A DNA stretch of 64,000 nt from Hyphomonadaceae bacterium (GCA_016714495.1 JADKDU010000007.1:186001-250000), one strand, 5' to 3'; shown: positions 53,261-62,987, counted from the stretch's first letter. Numbers and translations: made by a program. Notes: a model not told the origin generated them from the sequence alone.

Positions 53261-54880
53261 CTATTTGCCCGGTTCGATCTTCAGCAGGACGCTGTCCGCG
53301 CCTTCGTCGGTGATGGCGTAGAGATAGCCGTCCGGGCTTTGTTCGACGTCGCGGATGCGCTGGTGCAGATCGAGCAGCAGCATCTCGTTGCGGATCGGTT
53401 CCCACTTGTTGTTGAACACGATGCGCTCGATGTGGCCGGTGCGCGGGGTTTCACCCATGCGCATGGCTGCGACGAAGAGGTTGCCCTTCCAGGCCGGGAA
53501 TTTGTCGCCGGTGTAGAAGACGAGGCCGCCCGGCGCGATCGACGGCACGTAGGTAATGTGCGGGCGGGTGATGCCGTTCTGGCTGGGGTCAGGCGAGATC
53601 GACCGGCCGCTGTAGTAGCGGCCTTCGCTCGAAACCGGCCAGCCATAATTGCCGCCGGCGCGCAGGATGTTGACCTCGTCGCCGCCATAGGGCGCGTTCT
53701 CGGTCGCCCACATTTCGTTGGTGGAGGGGTTCATCGTCAGGCCGAGGCTGATGCGGTGGCCCATGGTGAAGACTTCCGGGTTCGCATCCTTGCGGCCGTA
53801 GAACGGGTTGTCCGTCGGCGCCGTGCCATCGTCGTTGAGGCGCAGCGTCTTGCCGCCGTAATCGTCAGCCTTCTGCGCGCGCATCATCGAGGCGTCGGTG
53901 CCGAGGGCGGGACCGCCGATGGTGGCGTAGAGTTTGCCCTTATTGTCGAACTTCAGCTTGCTGTAGAAGGTGTCGACGTCATCGGAGACGAAGATGTCCT
54001 TGCCCTCGACGATCGCTTTGCCGTCCCACTTGCCGCGGAAGATCGCATTCGAGCCGAGGTCCCCACGCGGCTTGTGGTAGGACATGTAGACGAGGCTGTT
54101 GTTCTTGAAATCCGGGTGCAGGGCGATGTCCATGAAGCCCGTGGCGATGCCGAGATTGGCGTTGACGGCGGGGGTGCCAGCGATGGGTTTGGGATCAAGC
54201 TTGCCATTGCGGACGATGCGCAGCGTGCCGGCGCGCTCGACGATGAAGATGTCGCCATTGGGCAGGAATTCGATTGCGCGCGGGGCTTCGAGGCCGCGCG
54301 TGACGATCGTGGTGCGCAGGTTGCGCTGCTCCCAGGATTCGGACTCAAAGGGTCCATCGCCAAGTTTCGGCGCGGCCCAGGACGGCGGACGCGGAACTTC
54401 CGACGAGTCGCGCGGATCGCGGGCGCTGCGGACGGGGTAGGCGAACCCTTCGCGGTATTCTTCCTTCGCCGTCATGATCGTGCTGGTGCCGCCACGGCCC
54501 ATGTCGACCGGCGCGGTGATGAAGGCGATGACCTGTGCGCGCTGCTCGGGGCTGAGGGCTTTCGACTGCAGCGTCATCAGGCCGCCTTCGGACAGCGCAG
54601 CAGTGACGCGTTCGTGCTGGAAGGTATGCAGCTGATCGATTTGGGGCGCCGTGTCGTCGGCGCCATTGTGACAGACAGCGCAATAGGTGGCGAAAACCTG
54701 CTGCCCGGCGCTGACGGCGGCGGCGTCAATTGGGCGGGCCGGGGTCGAAGGCCGCGCGGTGGGCGACTCGCCCGTGGCGGTCGCGGCCGCCCCCATGGAC
54801 GTATCGGCGGACTGCGGGGCGGTGTTGCATGCTGCGAGCACCAATGTGGACGCGGCGAGAAGATACGACAGGCGTTTCAT
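53261..54880 (-). CDS. Lipoprotein cytochrome c fused to PQQ-dependent sugar dehydrogenase, copy 2
   Basis: The 539-residue paralogue has the same layout: lipobox L-A-A-C (Cys18), linker, cytochrome c C-A-V-C-H at residues 67-71, and PQQ-type propeller from about 165, with E-N-A-P-Y-G-G-D-E where copy 1 has E-H-G-P-Q-G-G-D-E. The C-terminal 30 residues are nearly identical to copy 1, the middle much less so. The change of the conserved His in the E-H-G motif to Asn may change or remove cofactor or substrate binding. The 161-base gap between the copies is large enough for a separate promoter. Confidence 0.82.
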   Translation of the reverse strand: MKRLSYLLAASTLVLAACNTAPQSADTSMGAAATATGESPTARPSTPARPIDAAAVSAGQQVFATYCAVCHNGADDTAPQIDQLHTFQHERVTAALSEGGLMTLQSKALSPEQRAQVIAFITAPVDMGRGGTSTIMTAKEEYREGFAYPVRSARDPRDSSEVPRPPSWAAPKLGDGPFESESWEQRNLRTTIVTRGLEAPRAIEFLPNGDIFIVERAGTLRIVRNGKLDPKPIAGTPAVNANLGIATGFMDIALHPDFKNNSLVYMSYHKPRGDLGSNAIFRGKWDGKAIVEGKDIFVSDDVDTFYSKLKFDNKGKLYATIGGPALGTDASMMRAQKADDYGGKTLRLNDDGTAPTDNPFYGRKDANPEVFTMGHRISLGLTMNPSTNEMWATENAPYGGDEVNILRAGGNYGWPVSSEGRYYSGRSISPDPSQNGITRPHITYVPSIAPGGLVFYTGDKFPAWKGNLFVAAMRMGETPRTGHIERIVFNNKWEPIRNEMLLLDLHQRIRDVEQSPDGYLYAITDEGADSVLLKIEPGK

Positions 54881-54964
54881 GGAATTCCCCGAGATCAAGT
54901 TTTGAAACATAAAAGTGCGAAACTGACCCATAGTCACGCTGCATTGCGGCATGACCGTCGCACC

Positions 54965-55978
54965 TTATAGTGAGCGGGTCGCGATTTTGTGGATCAGGTT
55001 CCTGACGATCGCGTCCGAAGGCGCGCCAGCCTGCTTGCAGGACTTCTCGGCCTCGTAAAGACGCGTGAAGGCGCGATGGATGACAGGGGCGCGCCAGTCG
55101 CGGATCGCGCGGGAGAAGGCTGCCCATTCCTTTTCGAAAATGGGCGGGCGCAGGCGCATGCCGGTTCCCGCGCCTGACGCAACGGCGTCCGATACGCGCA
55201 GCATGCGGAAGTGGAGCGTGCGCAAGGCGGAGATCGGGTTTCCGCCAGCGTCGAGATAGCGATTGATCGAAAGCGTGGCCTGCGGGGCGTCGCCGAGGAT
55301 GGCGGCGTCGGCGGCGTCGTCTGCGCCGCGCGGCTGTTCGGCGGAGGCGAGCTGGCTGATGTCGGCGAGGGTGATCGAGCGGCCAAGGCCGATGGCGTAG
55401 AGTTCCACTTTCTCGAGTTCGGACAGGGCAAGGCGGCGGTCGCCGGGCAGGTCGGCGGCGAAGACGGCGAGGGCTTCGGGTTCGATCGCGACGCCGGCGG
55501 CGGCCAGCCGTTTGGTCACGAGATCAGAAACCGCCGCCTCGTCGTCGGCATAGAGCTGCAGGGCGACGGCGCTTTTGGCTTCTTCGAAGCCGACGCGCAG
55601 CTTGTTGGTCTTGTTGAGCTCGCCTGCCTCGATGATCCAGAAGGCTTCGGGCGTGAGCGCGCCCTTGTCGATGTCGGCGAGGATTTCGAGCAGGTATTTC
55701 GAGCTGGCGTCCTTGTCGACACGCACACGGATCAGGCGTTCCCCGCCCATCAGCGAACGGGCGACGAGTTCGTCGCCCAGCATCTGCGGGTCCCGTTTGA
55801 GGTCTTCGTCGTGGAGCTTGATGATGTTGAACGGGTCGGGCGAGGGCAGCCAATTGTAGGCGAGCGTGTCCGCGCTGGTGGAGACGAGGCCCGGGTCAGC
55901 GCCGAAGATCAGCGCGATGCGGGTTGCGCCCTGCGGCTTCTCGCAGAAGGCCAAGGCGCGGGGGCCGGCCTGCTTCAC
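54965..55978 (-). CDS. holA: DNA polymerase III delta subunit
   Basis: The 337-residue protein has the clamp-loader delta features: L-I-F-G-A-D-P-G-L near 25 and S-E-L-E-K-V-E-L-Y near 190 with L-P-G-D-R-R-L-A before it. It opens the sliding clamp in the replication machine. The GTG at 55978 overlaps the lptE stop by four bases, the usual arrangement with leuS and lptE upstream. Confidence 0.9.
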   Translation of the reverse strand: MKQAGPRALAFCEKPQGATRIALIFGADPGLVSTSADTLAYNWLPSPDPFNIIKLHDEDLKRDPQMLGDELVARSLMGGERLIRVRVDKDASSKYLLEILADIDKGALTPEAFWIIEAGELNKTNKLRVGFEEAKSAVALQLYADDEAAVSDLVTKRLAAAGVAIEPEALAVFAADLPGDRRLALSELEKVELYAIGLGRSITLADISQLASAEQPRGADDAADAAILGDAPQATLSINRYLDAGGNPISALRTLHFRMLRVSDAVASGAGTGMRLRPPIFEKEWAAFSRAIRDWRAPVIHRAFTRLYEAEKSCKQAGAPSDAIVRNLIHKIATRSL

Positions 55979-56508
55979 GGTGTGGCGGGCGCCGGCGCTG
56001 GCGTCGTGGCTGCAGGCTTCGCGGGGGTCTGGCGGCCGGCAGCGATCAGCACGTCGGAGCGGATCGAACGGGCGAGGAGTTCTGCGAGGCGTTCCTGCGC
56101 GGCCGTCTGGGCGGCCAGGTCGGCATAGGCGGCGTCGGCAAAGTTGAACGAGGCGCGCTCGCTAACCACCCCGGTCGCGAGCACGGCCCCGTTCGGGGCT
56201 TTCAGCGTCCATGTCGCGCTGCCGATATAGTCGGATCGCGAGGCGGCCTGGTCAGGCGCGAAGGCGAGGCGCTCGACGCCCTGGCTCAGCGAGATGTCCA
56301 GATTGGCCGCAGGGACGCCGGGAACGCCGCGGCCAATCGTGCGGGCGAGTTCATTGCGTAGATAATGCCCGGTGCGGCCCGGAATTTCGGCGATGGTGAT
56401 CGGGCCGGAGTTCTGGAACGCTGCGCCTTGTCCGCCGCCATAGACCGGCGTGAAGCCGCAGGCGGCAAGCGAAACCATTGCAAGCGCAAGAAGGGCGGCT
56501 CTGATCAT
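55975..56508 (-). CDS. lptE: LPS-assembly lipoprotein LptE
   Basis: The 177-residue protein has a signal with lipobox (L-A-A-C-G-F-T-P-V-Y), then the LptE fold with G-P-I-T-I-A-E-I-P-G-R-T and L-R-N-E-L near residue 60. It forms the plug in the LptD outer-membrane LPS translocon. The C-terminus ends in an Ala/Pro tail. The ATG at 56508 overlaps the leuS stop by four bases. Confidence 0.88.
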   Translation of the reverse strand: MIRAALLALAMVSLAACGFTPVYGGGQGAAFQNSGPITIAEIPGRTGHYLRNELARTIGRGVPGVPAANLDISLSQGVERLAFAPDQAASRSDYIGSATWTLKAPNGAVLATGVVSERASFNFADAAYADLAAQTAAQERLAELLARSIRSDVLIAAGRQTPAKPAATTPAPAPATP

Positions 56509-59121
56509 GACGCCACGATATTCACGATACGGCCGGGGACCACAATCACCTTTCGCACGGTCACGCCCGTCAGGTGCGGTATTACATTTTCATCAGCACG
56601 GGCGGCGGCTTCGACCGTTGCGGCGTCGGCGCCGGCGGGAACGGTGATTTCCGCGCGTTTCTTGCCGTTGATCTGCACGGGCAGGGTGACGGTGTCGGAG
56701 ACCAGCAGGGCGGGGTCGGGTGTCGGCCATTTCGCGGTCGTGATGATGCCTTGACCGCCGAGCACGGCCCAGCATTCTTCGGCCAGGTGTGGCGCGAAGG
56801 GCGCAGCGATCTGGGCGAACAGTTTCAGCGCTTCGCGGCGGGCGGTGGCCATGCCGGGGACGGTCGACTGCTCGGCCTTGCGCAGGGCGTTGGCCAATTC
56901 GTTCATGCGGGCGATGCCGACATTGAAGTGGAATTTTTCGATGCCGGACGTCACATCGCGCACCGTGCGGTTAGCGAGGCGGCGCAGGTCGAGCGGCTCA
57001 CCCGAGTCAGCTGGGCCATCATCTGACGCGGGAGCAGCTTCAACGAGCGCCCAGAGTTTCTGGATCGAGCCCCATGCGCCGCGAACGCCGGCGTCTGTCC
57101 ATTCGAAGTCGCGCTCGGGCGGGGAGTCCGAGAGGACGAACCAGCGGGCGACGTCGGCGCCATAGTCAGCGATGATTTGGATCGGATCGACGACGTTCTT
57201 CTTCGACTTCGACATCTTCTCGACGCCGCCAATGGCGACAGGCGCGCCGGTGGAGATTTCGATCAGTGCGCCGTCGCGCTTCTCGATCTCTTCGGGCAGC
57301 AGCCACACGCCGGACGCCGACTTGTACGTCTCGTGCGTGACCATGCCTTGGGTGAACAGGCCGGCGAAGGGTTCGCCGCTGGGCAGGTCGAGCAGGCCAC
57401 AATCGCGCAGCGCGCGGGAGAAGAAGCGGGAATAGAGCAGGTGGAGAACCGCGTGCTCGACGCCGCCGATGTATTGATCGACGGGCAGCCAATAAGCGGC
57501 CTCCTCCTTGTTGATCGGCGTCTTCGATTTCGGATCGCAGAAGCGGGCGAAGTACCAGGACGAGTCGACGAACGTATCCATCGTGTCGGTTTCGCGTTCT
57601 GCTTTGCCTGAACATTTGGGGCAAGCGACGTGCTTCCAGGTCGGGTGGCGCGCCAGCGGGTTGCCGGGTTCGGAGAAGTCGGCGTTCTCAGGCAGAAGCA
57701 CGGGGAGCTGATCGTCGGGCACAGGGACAGTGCCGCACGCGGCGCACTTGATGACCGGGATCGGGCAGCCCCAGTAGCGCTGGCGCGAGACGCCCCAGTC
57801 GCGCAGGCGGTATTGCGTTGTCGCTTCACCGGCCTGGCGATTGAGCAGCGCCTTGATCGCGGCCGTGATGGCGTCCTTTGTCGTGAGGCCATTTAGGAAG
57901 TCGGAATTATAGATCACGCCTTCGCCTGAATAGGCTTCGCCGCTCACCGCATAGGTTGCGGGATCGGCGCCCGGCGGCAGTACGACAGGCCTAAAGGGCA
58001 GGCCGTATTTTTCTGCAAACTCGATGTCGCGCTGGTCGCCGGCGGGCGAGCCGAAAATCGCGCCCGAGCCGTAAGTCGAGAGTACGAAGTTCGCCGCCCA
58101 GACTGGCAGCTCCCAGTTGGCGTCGAACGGGTGCTTCACGCGGATGCCTAAATCGACGCCGACCTTCTCGGCCTTCTCGATGTCGGCTTCGGACGTGCCA
58201 CGCGCGGCGCACTCGGCCATGAATTTCGCAACATCCGGGGCGCGACTTCGCGATCTGCTTCGTCAGCGGATGATCGGGCGCGAGCGCGAGGAACGCGGCG
58301 CCGAACAGGGTGTCAGGGCGGGTGGTGAATACCTCGATGGGGTCGGTGGCGTGATTGCGCCCCTGACCGTCCTTGTCGCGCGGCAGGAAGTCGGGGGCGT
58401 GGGCGATCTCCCACCAGATCTTCGCGCCCTGGCTCTTGCCGATCCAGTTGCCCTGCATGGTGCGGACCTTGTCCGGCCAGCGGTCCAGGGTATCGAGCGC
58501 GGCGAGCAGATCGTCGCCATAGCGGGTGATGCGGAAAAACCATTGTTCCAGCTCGCGCTGTTCGACGACCGCGCCGGAGCGCCAGCCGCGGCCATCAACG
58601 ACCTGCTCGTTGGCCAGCACGGTGTTCTCGACCGGATCCCAGTTTACCTTCGCCGAGCGGCGATAGACGAGATCGTTCTCGAGCATCTTCAGGAAGATGC
58701 GCTGCTGCTGTTCGTAATAGTCAGGCTCGCAGGTTGTAACTTCCTTCGACCAGTCGAAGGACAGGCCGAGCGGGGCGAACTGGTCCTTCATGGCCTGGAT
58801 GTTTTCGAGCGTCCATTTGCGCGGCTGCGCTTGTCTCTCGATGGCGGCGTTTTCAGCAGGCAGGCCGAATGCGTCCCAGCCCATCGGGTGCAGGACGTTG
58901 TAGCCGTTGGCGATGCGGTAACGCGCGACGACATCGCCCATCGCATAATTGCGGACATGGCCCATGTGGAGGCGGCCCGACGGGTAGGGGAACATCTCGA
59001 GGACGTAGGCCTTGGGCATGTCGCCCGCTTCCTTCGCGGACTTCGCACGAAAAACGTTCGCGCGTTCCCACGCGGCGCGCCATTTCGGCTCGGTTTCCTT
59101 CGGATTGTAGCGGGTCGCCAT
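56505..59121 (-). CDS. leuS: Leucyl-tRNA synthetase, interrupted by a one-base frameshift
   Basis: Two frames together encode an ~871-residue LeuRS. The first has P-Y-P-S-G-R-L-H-M-G-H (HIGH) near 45 and the first part of the editing region. The second has the end of the editing domain, the zinc-ribbon-like C-A-A-C/C-P-K-C pairs, and K-M-S-K-S near residue 625. They join at the C/G run at 58235-58240, where removal of one base gives a clean S-R-P-D-V-A-K-F-M-A-E. LeuRS is essential, so a sequencing or assembly error is the likeliest cause. ATG 59121 (A-T-R-Y-N-P) is a better start than the TTG beside it. lptE and holA follow with overlaps. Confidence 0.9.
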
Positions 59122-59193
59122 CAAGTCGCTCGTCTGCTCGTTTATTCGCCGGAACTGACATATCCCGGCGTCGAGCGGAAGGCGACGCCGAGA

Positions 59194-59649
59194 CTACTGG
59201 ATGCCGCTAAGTCGCAGCTCGCGGGCTTTCGAGAGAATGGCGTTCTCAAGAGCGACATTGGTGTCCGGGCTGACCGAGGCGGGCGTCCACACGCCGTTGG
59301 TCAAGGTCTCGCGGAAAACGGCGGCGGAGACGCCGTCGGCGCGCAGGCGGGTGTCGAGAATGTAGACGGTCGCCTTCATGCGCTCGTCTTTCTTCTCCGG
59401 GTTGGCGTACCAGTCGGTGATGATGACGCCGCCATAAGGGTCGGCCGAGGCGAGCGGCAGGAAGGACAGGGTGTCAAGCGAGGCGCGCCAGAGATAGGCG
59501 TTGACGCCGAGCGCCCCGTTTTCTTCCGGGCCAATGTCGGCGCTGGAGGCGGTCGAAGTGTTTGCGGTCTCGGATCCGAAAATCGAGCAGCCGGAGACGC
59601 CGACGAGGGCGGTGGCGACCACAGCCGCTAGGGCGATACGGGAAAACAT
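59194..59649 (-). CDS. DUF3576 lipoprotein
   Basis: The 151-residue protein has a lipobox signal (V-S-G-C-S-I-F-G) and the conserved DUF3576 body with N-A-Y-L-W-R-A-S-L-D and the D-P-Y-G-G-V-I-I-T-D-W-Y segment. This family is commonly encoded just before leuS in alphaproteobacteria and may serve the outer membrane, as the neighbours lptE suggest (inference). Function unknown. Confidence 0.85.
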   Translation of the reverse strand: MFSRIALAAVVATALVGVSGCSIFGSETANTSTASSADIGPEENGALGVNAYLWRASLDTLSFLPLASADPYGGVIITDWYANPEKKDERMKATVYILDTRLRADGVSAAVFRETLTNGVWTPASVSPDTNVALENAILSKARELRLSGIQ

Positions 59650-59818
59650 CACGACTTTAACTCCGTTGCCCGGCGCGCGTCGCGCCCCCGGAAGCCCAAG
59701 CAGCCGCTTCCTTAGCTTCGAGCCTATCCCACAGGCAAGGGCTGCTAGCCGTTAGCCTGGTCTTGAGACCGCCTCATATAGAGCGTGCATTGAACTGAGA
59801 TTGCGGAGGAATTCTGTC

Positions 59819-61072
59819 ATGCGGCGATCCCTGACGCTGGCCGTCCTTGGGGCAGGAACCGTCGTGGGGGCGGCTTTGCCGGCGCTCGCGCAGACCGCAG
59901 ATGGTGAATGGCGGGCCGATATCGAGATTACCGTGGCCGGATCGGCTGTGGATGACGAAACCCCGCTGGCGCCGGCGGCTGATAACGCCATGGCGTCGGC
60001 ATTGCTGTCGGTGACGCGTTCGGACACGTTTGAGAACGGGCTGACGCTGGGCTGGCGTGGGGCGGTTCGGTATGAGCGCGACGCCCCGTCGCGGCCTGCC
60101 TTTACGGGCGTTCTGGGCGCCTGCCCCGCGACCAACGCTGCCTGCCCTCGCGTGCTCGGCGTCGGCGGTTTTTTCTCGCCGGTAAGCCCCGCCACAGGCC
60201 TTTCCGTGGGCGGAGGCGTTGTCGATGAAGGCCCGTTCGGGGCGGTCGAGACGGCGGCCGTGTCGCTGGAAGGACCTTGGGGGGAGGGCGTTCTGGGCCT
60301 CGATTCAGGGGCGGCGGCGCGCCTGGACGCGCGGGCGCCGGCGGTGCTCCGGCGGGTGTCGGCTTTCTCGCCGGGGCTTGATCCGACAGGGCTTGGCGTC
60401 ACCCGCGCCCGTAATGATGTGACGGGATCGTCGCTCAAGGCCACAGAGAGGAGCCCGCGCTGGCTCGATTCCCGGGTCGGCGCCAGCTACACGCCGGAGG
60501 CCAACGAGCGAACCGGCGATTTCGATCCTGATGTCGATGGCGGCGGGCAGGGCAAGGCCGGTCTCGAAAACGTCTGGGAAGGGGCAGCCTCCTTCGCCCG
60601 TCAGTTTGCCGAGCAGGACCTGCGTGTGCGGGCGGCGCTGACCTACACGAGCGCCGAGGCGACCAGTGAGGCGATTGTCATGCCTGGAATTCGCGCCTTC
60701 GGCGAGTACGAGGCTTGGGGGGCGGGACTGGAGCTAGAGCACGCCGGCTGGACCGGGGGAATTCGGTGGCTTTCGAGCAACAACGCCTGGGAATCCGGAG
60801 GCGGAGACTACGAGGCCTGGGAGGCAGGATTAGTTCATCAGTCAGGCGAGTGGCGTGTGGGAATCGAAGGCGGTTGGGCCGAAGACCGCCTGTCTGGCAT
60901 CGAGGGCGCATCTTGGCTGGTTGGGGCTAGCCGCAAGATTACTGACAATTTGGAGCTTGGGGTGGCGTGGTCGGCTGCAGACGCCGACCTTCCTGTGCTC
61001 ATGAGTCCCAGTGGCAGTCACATAAATGCCAGTAATGACGGTTTAGTTGTCGAGTTGAGTGTGCGGAATTAG
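59819..61072 (+). CDS. Outer-membrane porin-like protein
   Basis: The 417-residue protein has a signal peptide (L-T-L-A-V-L-G-A-G-T-V-V-G-A-A-L-P-A-L-A) cut after Ala. The mature part is rich in alternating aromatic and polar residues (W-G-A-G-L-E-L-E, W-R-V-G-I-E-G-G-W) as in beta-barrel porins. The last residue pattern is L-V-V-E-L-S-V-R-N rather than the usual terminal Phe. Substrate unknown. The ATG at 59819 is preceded by GGAGGAATT. Confidence 0.65.
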   Translation: MRRSLTLAVLGAGTVVGAALPALAQTADGEWRADIEITVAGSAVDDETPLAPAADNAMASALLSVTRSDTFENGLTLGWRGAVRYERDAPSRPAFTGVLGACPATNAACPRVLGVGGFFSPVSPATGLSVGGGVVDEGPFGAVETAAVSLEGPWGEGVLGLDSGAAARLDARAPAVLRRVSAFSPGLDPTGLGVTRARNDVTGSSLKATERSPRWLDSRVGASYTPEANERTGDFDPDVDGGGQGKAGLENVWEGAASFARQFAEQDLRVRAALTYTSAEATSEAIVMPGIRAFGEYEAWGAGLELEHAGWTGGIRWLSSNNAWESGGGDYEAWEAGLVHQSGEWRVGIEGGWAEDRLSGIEGASWLVGASRKITDNLELGVAWSAADADLPVLMSPSGSHINASNDGLVVELSVRN

Positions 61073-61172
61073 TGACACGTCCGGGATAATTATTGCCTTG
61101 TGGTCTGGACTTAATTCTCGTTAACTTTTGCGACGCGAGTCGCGCGTAGTATCTGAGGCAGGAGGGCAGGAC

Positions 61173-61673
61173 ATGCGCATCACCGCACATCTTTTTTGTC
61201 TCGCCGCTTCTTTGGCGGCTGCGCCAGCTTTTGCGCAGGTCGGGAAGGATAGCGTTCCTGTGTCCTCAGCTCCGCAAACGCTTTCCTCGTCCAAGCAAGA
61301 CCTAACCGAGTCGACGGAAGCGCCGTCTCCGTCGCCGAACCTCGGCTTTGGCCTCCGCAAGGGCGGAACCGAGCGCACGCTGCTGCCGCTCGCGCCGATC
61401 CAGAAGGACGAATTAGCGCTGACCTGGCAGCCAGCCAGCAAATGGGGCCTGTCGCTGGACCTAACCAGCCGTGCGCCGAACGAGATCTTCCCGCAGGAAG
61501 AAGTGACCGCCGGCGTCACCTATCAGGTCACCCCGCGCTTCCGCTTTGGCGGCGGCGTCACGGTGAAGGGCGATTCGCTGGCCCAGTCGCTGTCGAGCCC
61601 GAACACGAATTTCGCGAACAACAAGGACGGGGCCGAGGCCTCGGTCCGTATCGAGTCGGCGTTCTCCTTCTAG
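61173..61673 (+). CDS. NtrZ-like periplasmic protein
   Basis: The 166-residue protein has a signal peptide ending A-P-A-F-A-Q. The mature part has a polar linker and then K-W-G-L-S-L-D-L-T-S-R-A-P-N, F-P-Q-E-E-V-T-A-G-V and Y-Q-V-T-P-R-F-R-F-G-G-G-V, which I associate with the NtrZ family of Caulobacterales, reported as periplasmic modulators of the NtrY sensor kinase. The assignment is from memory of the motif and is tentative. GGAGGGCAGG precedes the ATG at 61173. Upstream, TTAA, six bases, TTAA and a GAGTC occur, close to but not matching a CtrA site. Confidence 0.5.
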   Translation: MRITAHLFCLAASLAAAPAFAQVGKDSVPVSSAPQTLSSSKQDLTESTEAPSPSPNLGFGLRKGGTERTLLPLAPIQKDELALTWQPASKWGLSLDLTSRAPNEIFPQEEVTAGVTYQVTPRFRFGGGVTVKGDSLAQSLSSPNTNFANNKDGAEASVRIESAFSF

Positions 61674-62308
61674 CCGCCAGACCATCCTGACATTACGACG
61701 TCGACTGCCGCCCATCCGGCCGAGTAATTCATTGCGCGCGCGGCCGTGCGTTCATTGACGCCGCCAAGTGCGTAGACGGGAAAGCGGGCGGCGCGCGCCA
61801 GGAGGCGGAAGCGGAGCGCTCCCATCGCAGGGCCGGCGCTGGGGCTGGGGCTTGGGAAGATCGTCGAGACAAGTGTGGCGTCTAGGCCGAGTGTGCGGGC
61901 GCGGGCGATGCCGGCGCGCGAATGGGCGGACGCGGTTTCGATAAAGCGTGGACTGCGTTTGCGCACGCCGCGCAGGCGGGCTTCCGGCCAATGAACGCCA
62001 TCGGCGCTGATGCTGGCGGCAAGGGCGGGATCGGCAGAGACCAGCAGCACGAGGCCGCGTTGACGGCAGGTGCGGGCGAGTTTTGCGCCGACGGTGCAGC
62101 GATCGCGCGCGCCGAAGTGGCGATAGATGACGCCCCAGCCTTTGGGAAGACGCGCAGCGATGGCTGCGGGATCGGGTGTGCGCTTGGGATCAGTGACGAA
62201 CCATGCGCGAGGAAGCAACCGCCCGTTACGTGCATGGGCGGGTTTCGCGAGGCGCGTGGCCGCGAGGAGCTTGCGGCGGATCGCGGCTTGGGGTTGAGAC
62301 TGACTCAT
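61670..62308 (-). CDS. ThiE/TenI-like thiamine phosphate synthase family protein
   Basis: The 212-residue protein has part of the ThiE barrel: S-A-H-S near residue 118, V-S-T-I-F-P-S-P-S-P near 145 and Y-A-L-G-G-V-N near 180, the phosphate-binding ending. The usual substrate-binding Gly-rich and acidic segments of true ThiE near the N-terminus are poorly kept, so it may be a TenI-type paralogue rather than a working thiamine synthase. Its ATG overlaps the divergent YggS-like ATG by two bases (CATG). Confidence 0.65.
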   Translation of the reverse strand: MSQSQPQAAIRRKLLAATRLAKPAHARNGRLLPRAWFVTDPKRTPDPAAIAARLPKGWGVIYRHFGARDRCTVGAKLARTCRQRGLVLLVSADPALAASISADGVHWPEARLRGVRKRSPRFIETASAHSRAGIARARTLGLDATLVSTIFPSPSPSAGPAMGALRFRLLARAARFPVYALGGVNERTAARAMNYSAGWAAVDVVMSGWSGG

Positions 62309-62987
62309 GGACGAGATGGTTCTTCAGGAAATCACGGTGGCGCGCGCCGATGTTCTTGCGCGCATTGCCGCCGCCGCCAAGAGCGTGGGGCGCGAGGCTT
62401 CCTCTGTGGAGTTGGTTGCAGTGTCGAAAGTGCAGCCCGAGGAGCGGATCGCCGCAATGCTTGCGACGGGTCAGCGTGTGTTCGGCGAGAATCGCGTGCA
62501 GGAGGCGCAGAGCCGCTGGCAAGCGCGGCGCCAGGCGGGACTGAAGATCGAGTTGAGACTGATCGGACCGTTGCAGTCGAATAAGGCGAAGGAAGCGGTT
62601 GCGCTGTTCGACGTCATCGAGACGGTGGATCGCATGAAGCTGGCGGCGGCGCTGGCGGATGCGTGCGCCAAGGCGGGCAAGGCGCCGCGTCTCTATGTTC
62701 AGGTCAACACGGGCGAGGAAGAGCAGAAGGCGGGCGTGGCGCCGCTGGATGCTGATGGTTTCATCGCATCGCTGCGACGCGACTATGGTTTCGCGATTGA
62801 GGGGTTGATGTGCATTCCGCCGGCGGAAGAGCCTGCGGGGCCGCACTTTGCGCTGCTGGCGAAGATCGCAGCGCGCAATGGCGTTACGAGCCTGTCGATG
62901 GGGATGAGCGCGGATTACGAGACGGCGGTGATGTACGGCGCGACGAGTGTGCGCGTGGGCTCCGCGCTGTTCGGCGCGCGAGGCTAG
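62307..62987 (+). CDS. YggS-family PLP-binding protein
   Basis: The 226-residue protein has V-A-V-S-K-V-Q-P near residue 35, with the PLP lysine, F-G-E-N-R-V-Q-E near 57, L-R-L-I-G-P-L-Q-S-N-K near 85 and the end S-L-S-M-G-M-S-A-D-Y with V-R-V-G-S-A-L-F-G. YggS-like proteins keep PLP in balance and have no known enzymatic reaction. The ATG overlaps the start of the divergent ThiE-like gene. Confidence 0.88.
   Translation: MDEMVLQEITVARADVLARIAAAAKSVGREASSVELVAVSKVQPEERIAAMLATGQRVFGENRVQEAQSRWQARRQAGLKIELRLIGPLQSNKAKEAVALFDVIETVDRMKLAAALADACAKAGKAPRLYVQVNTGEEEQKAGVAPLDADGFIASLRRDYGFAIEGLMCIPPAEEPAGPHFALLAKIAARNGVTSLSMGMSADYETAVMYGATSVRVGSALFGARG

Noticed and set aside
53339..54970. 543-residue open frame opposite the second dehydrogenase
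   Set aside because: It is the antisense shadow of a gene with clear motifs and has no recognisable domain.
61110..61125. Possible CtrA site upstream of the NtrZ-like gene
   Set aside because: The two TTAA half-sites are separated by six bases, not seven, so it does not match the consensus; kept only as a remark.
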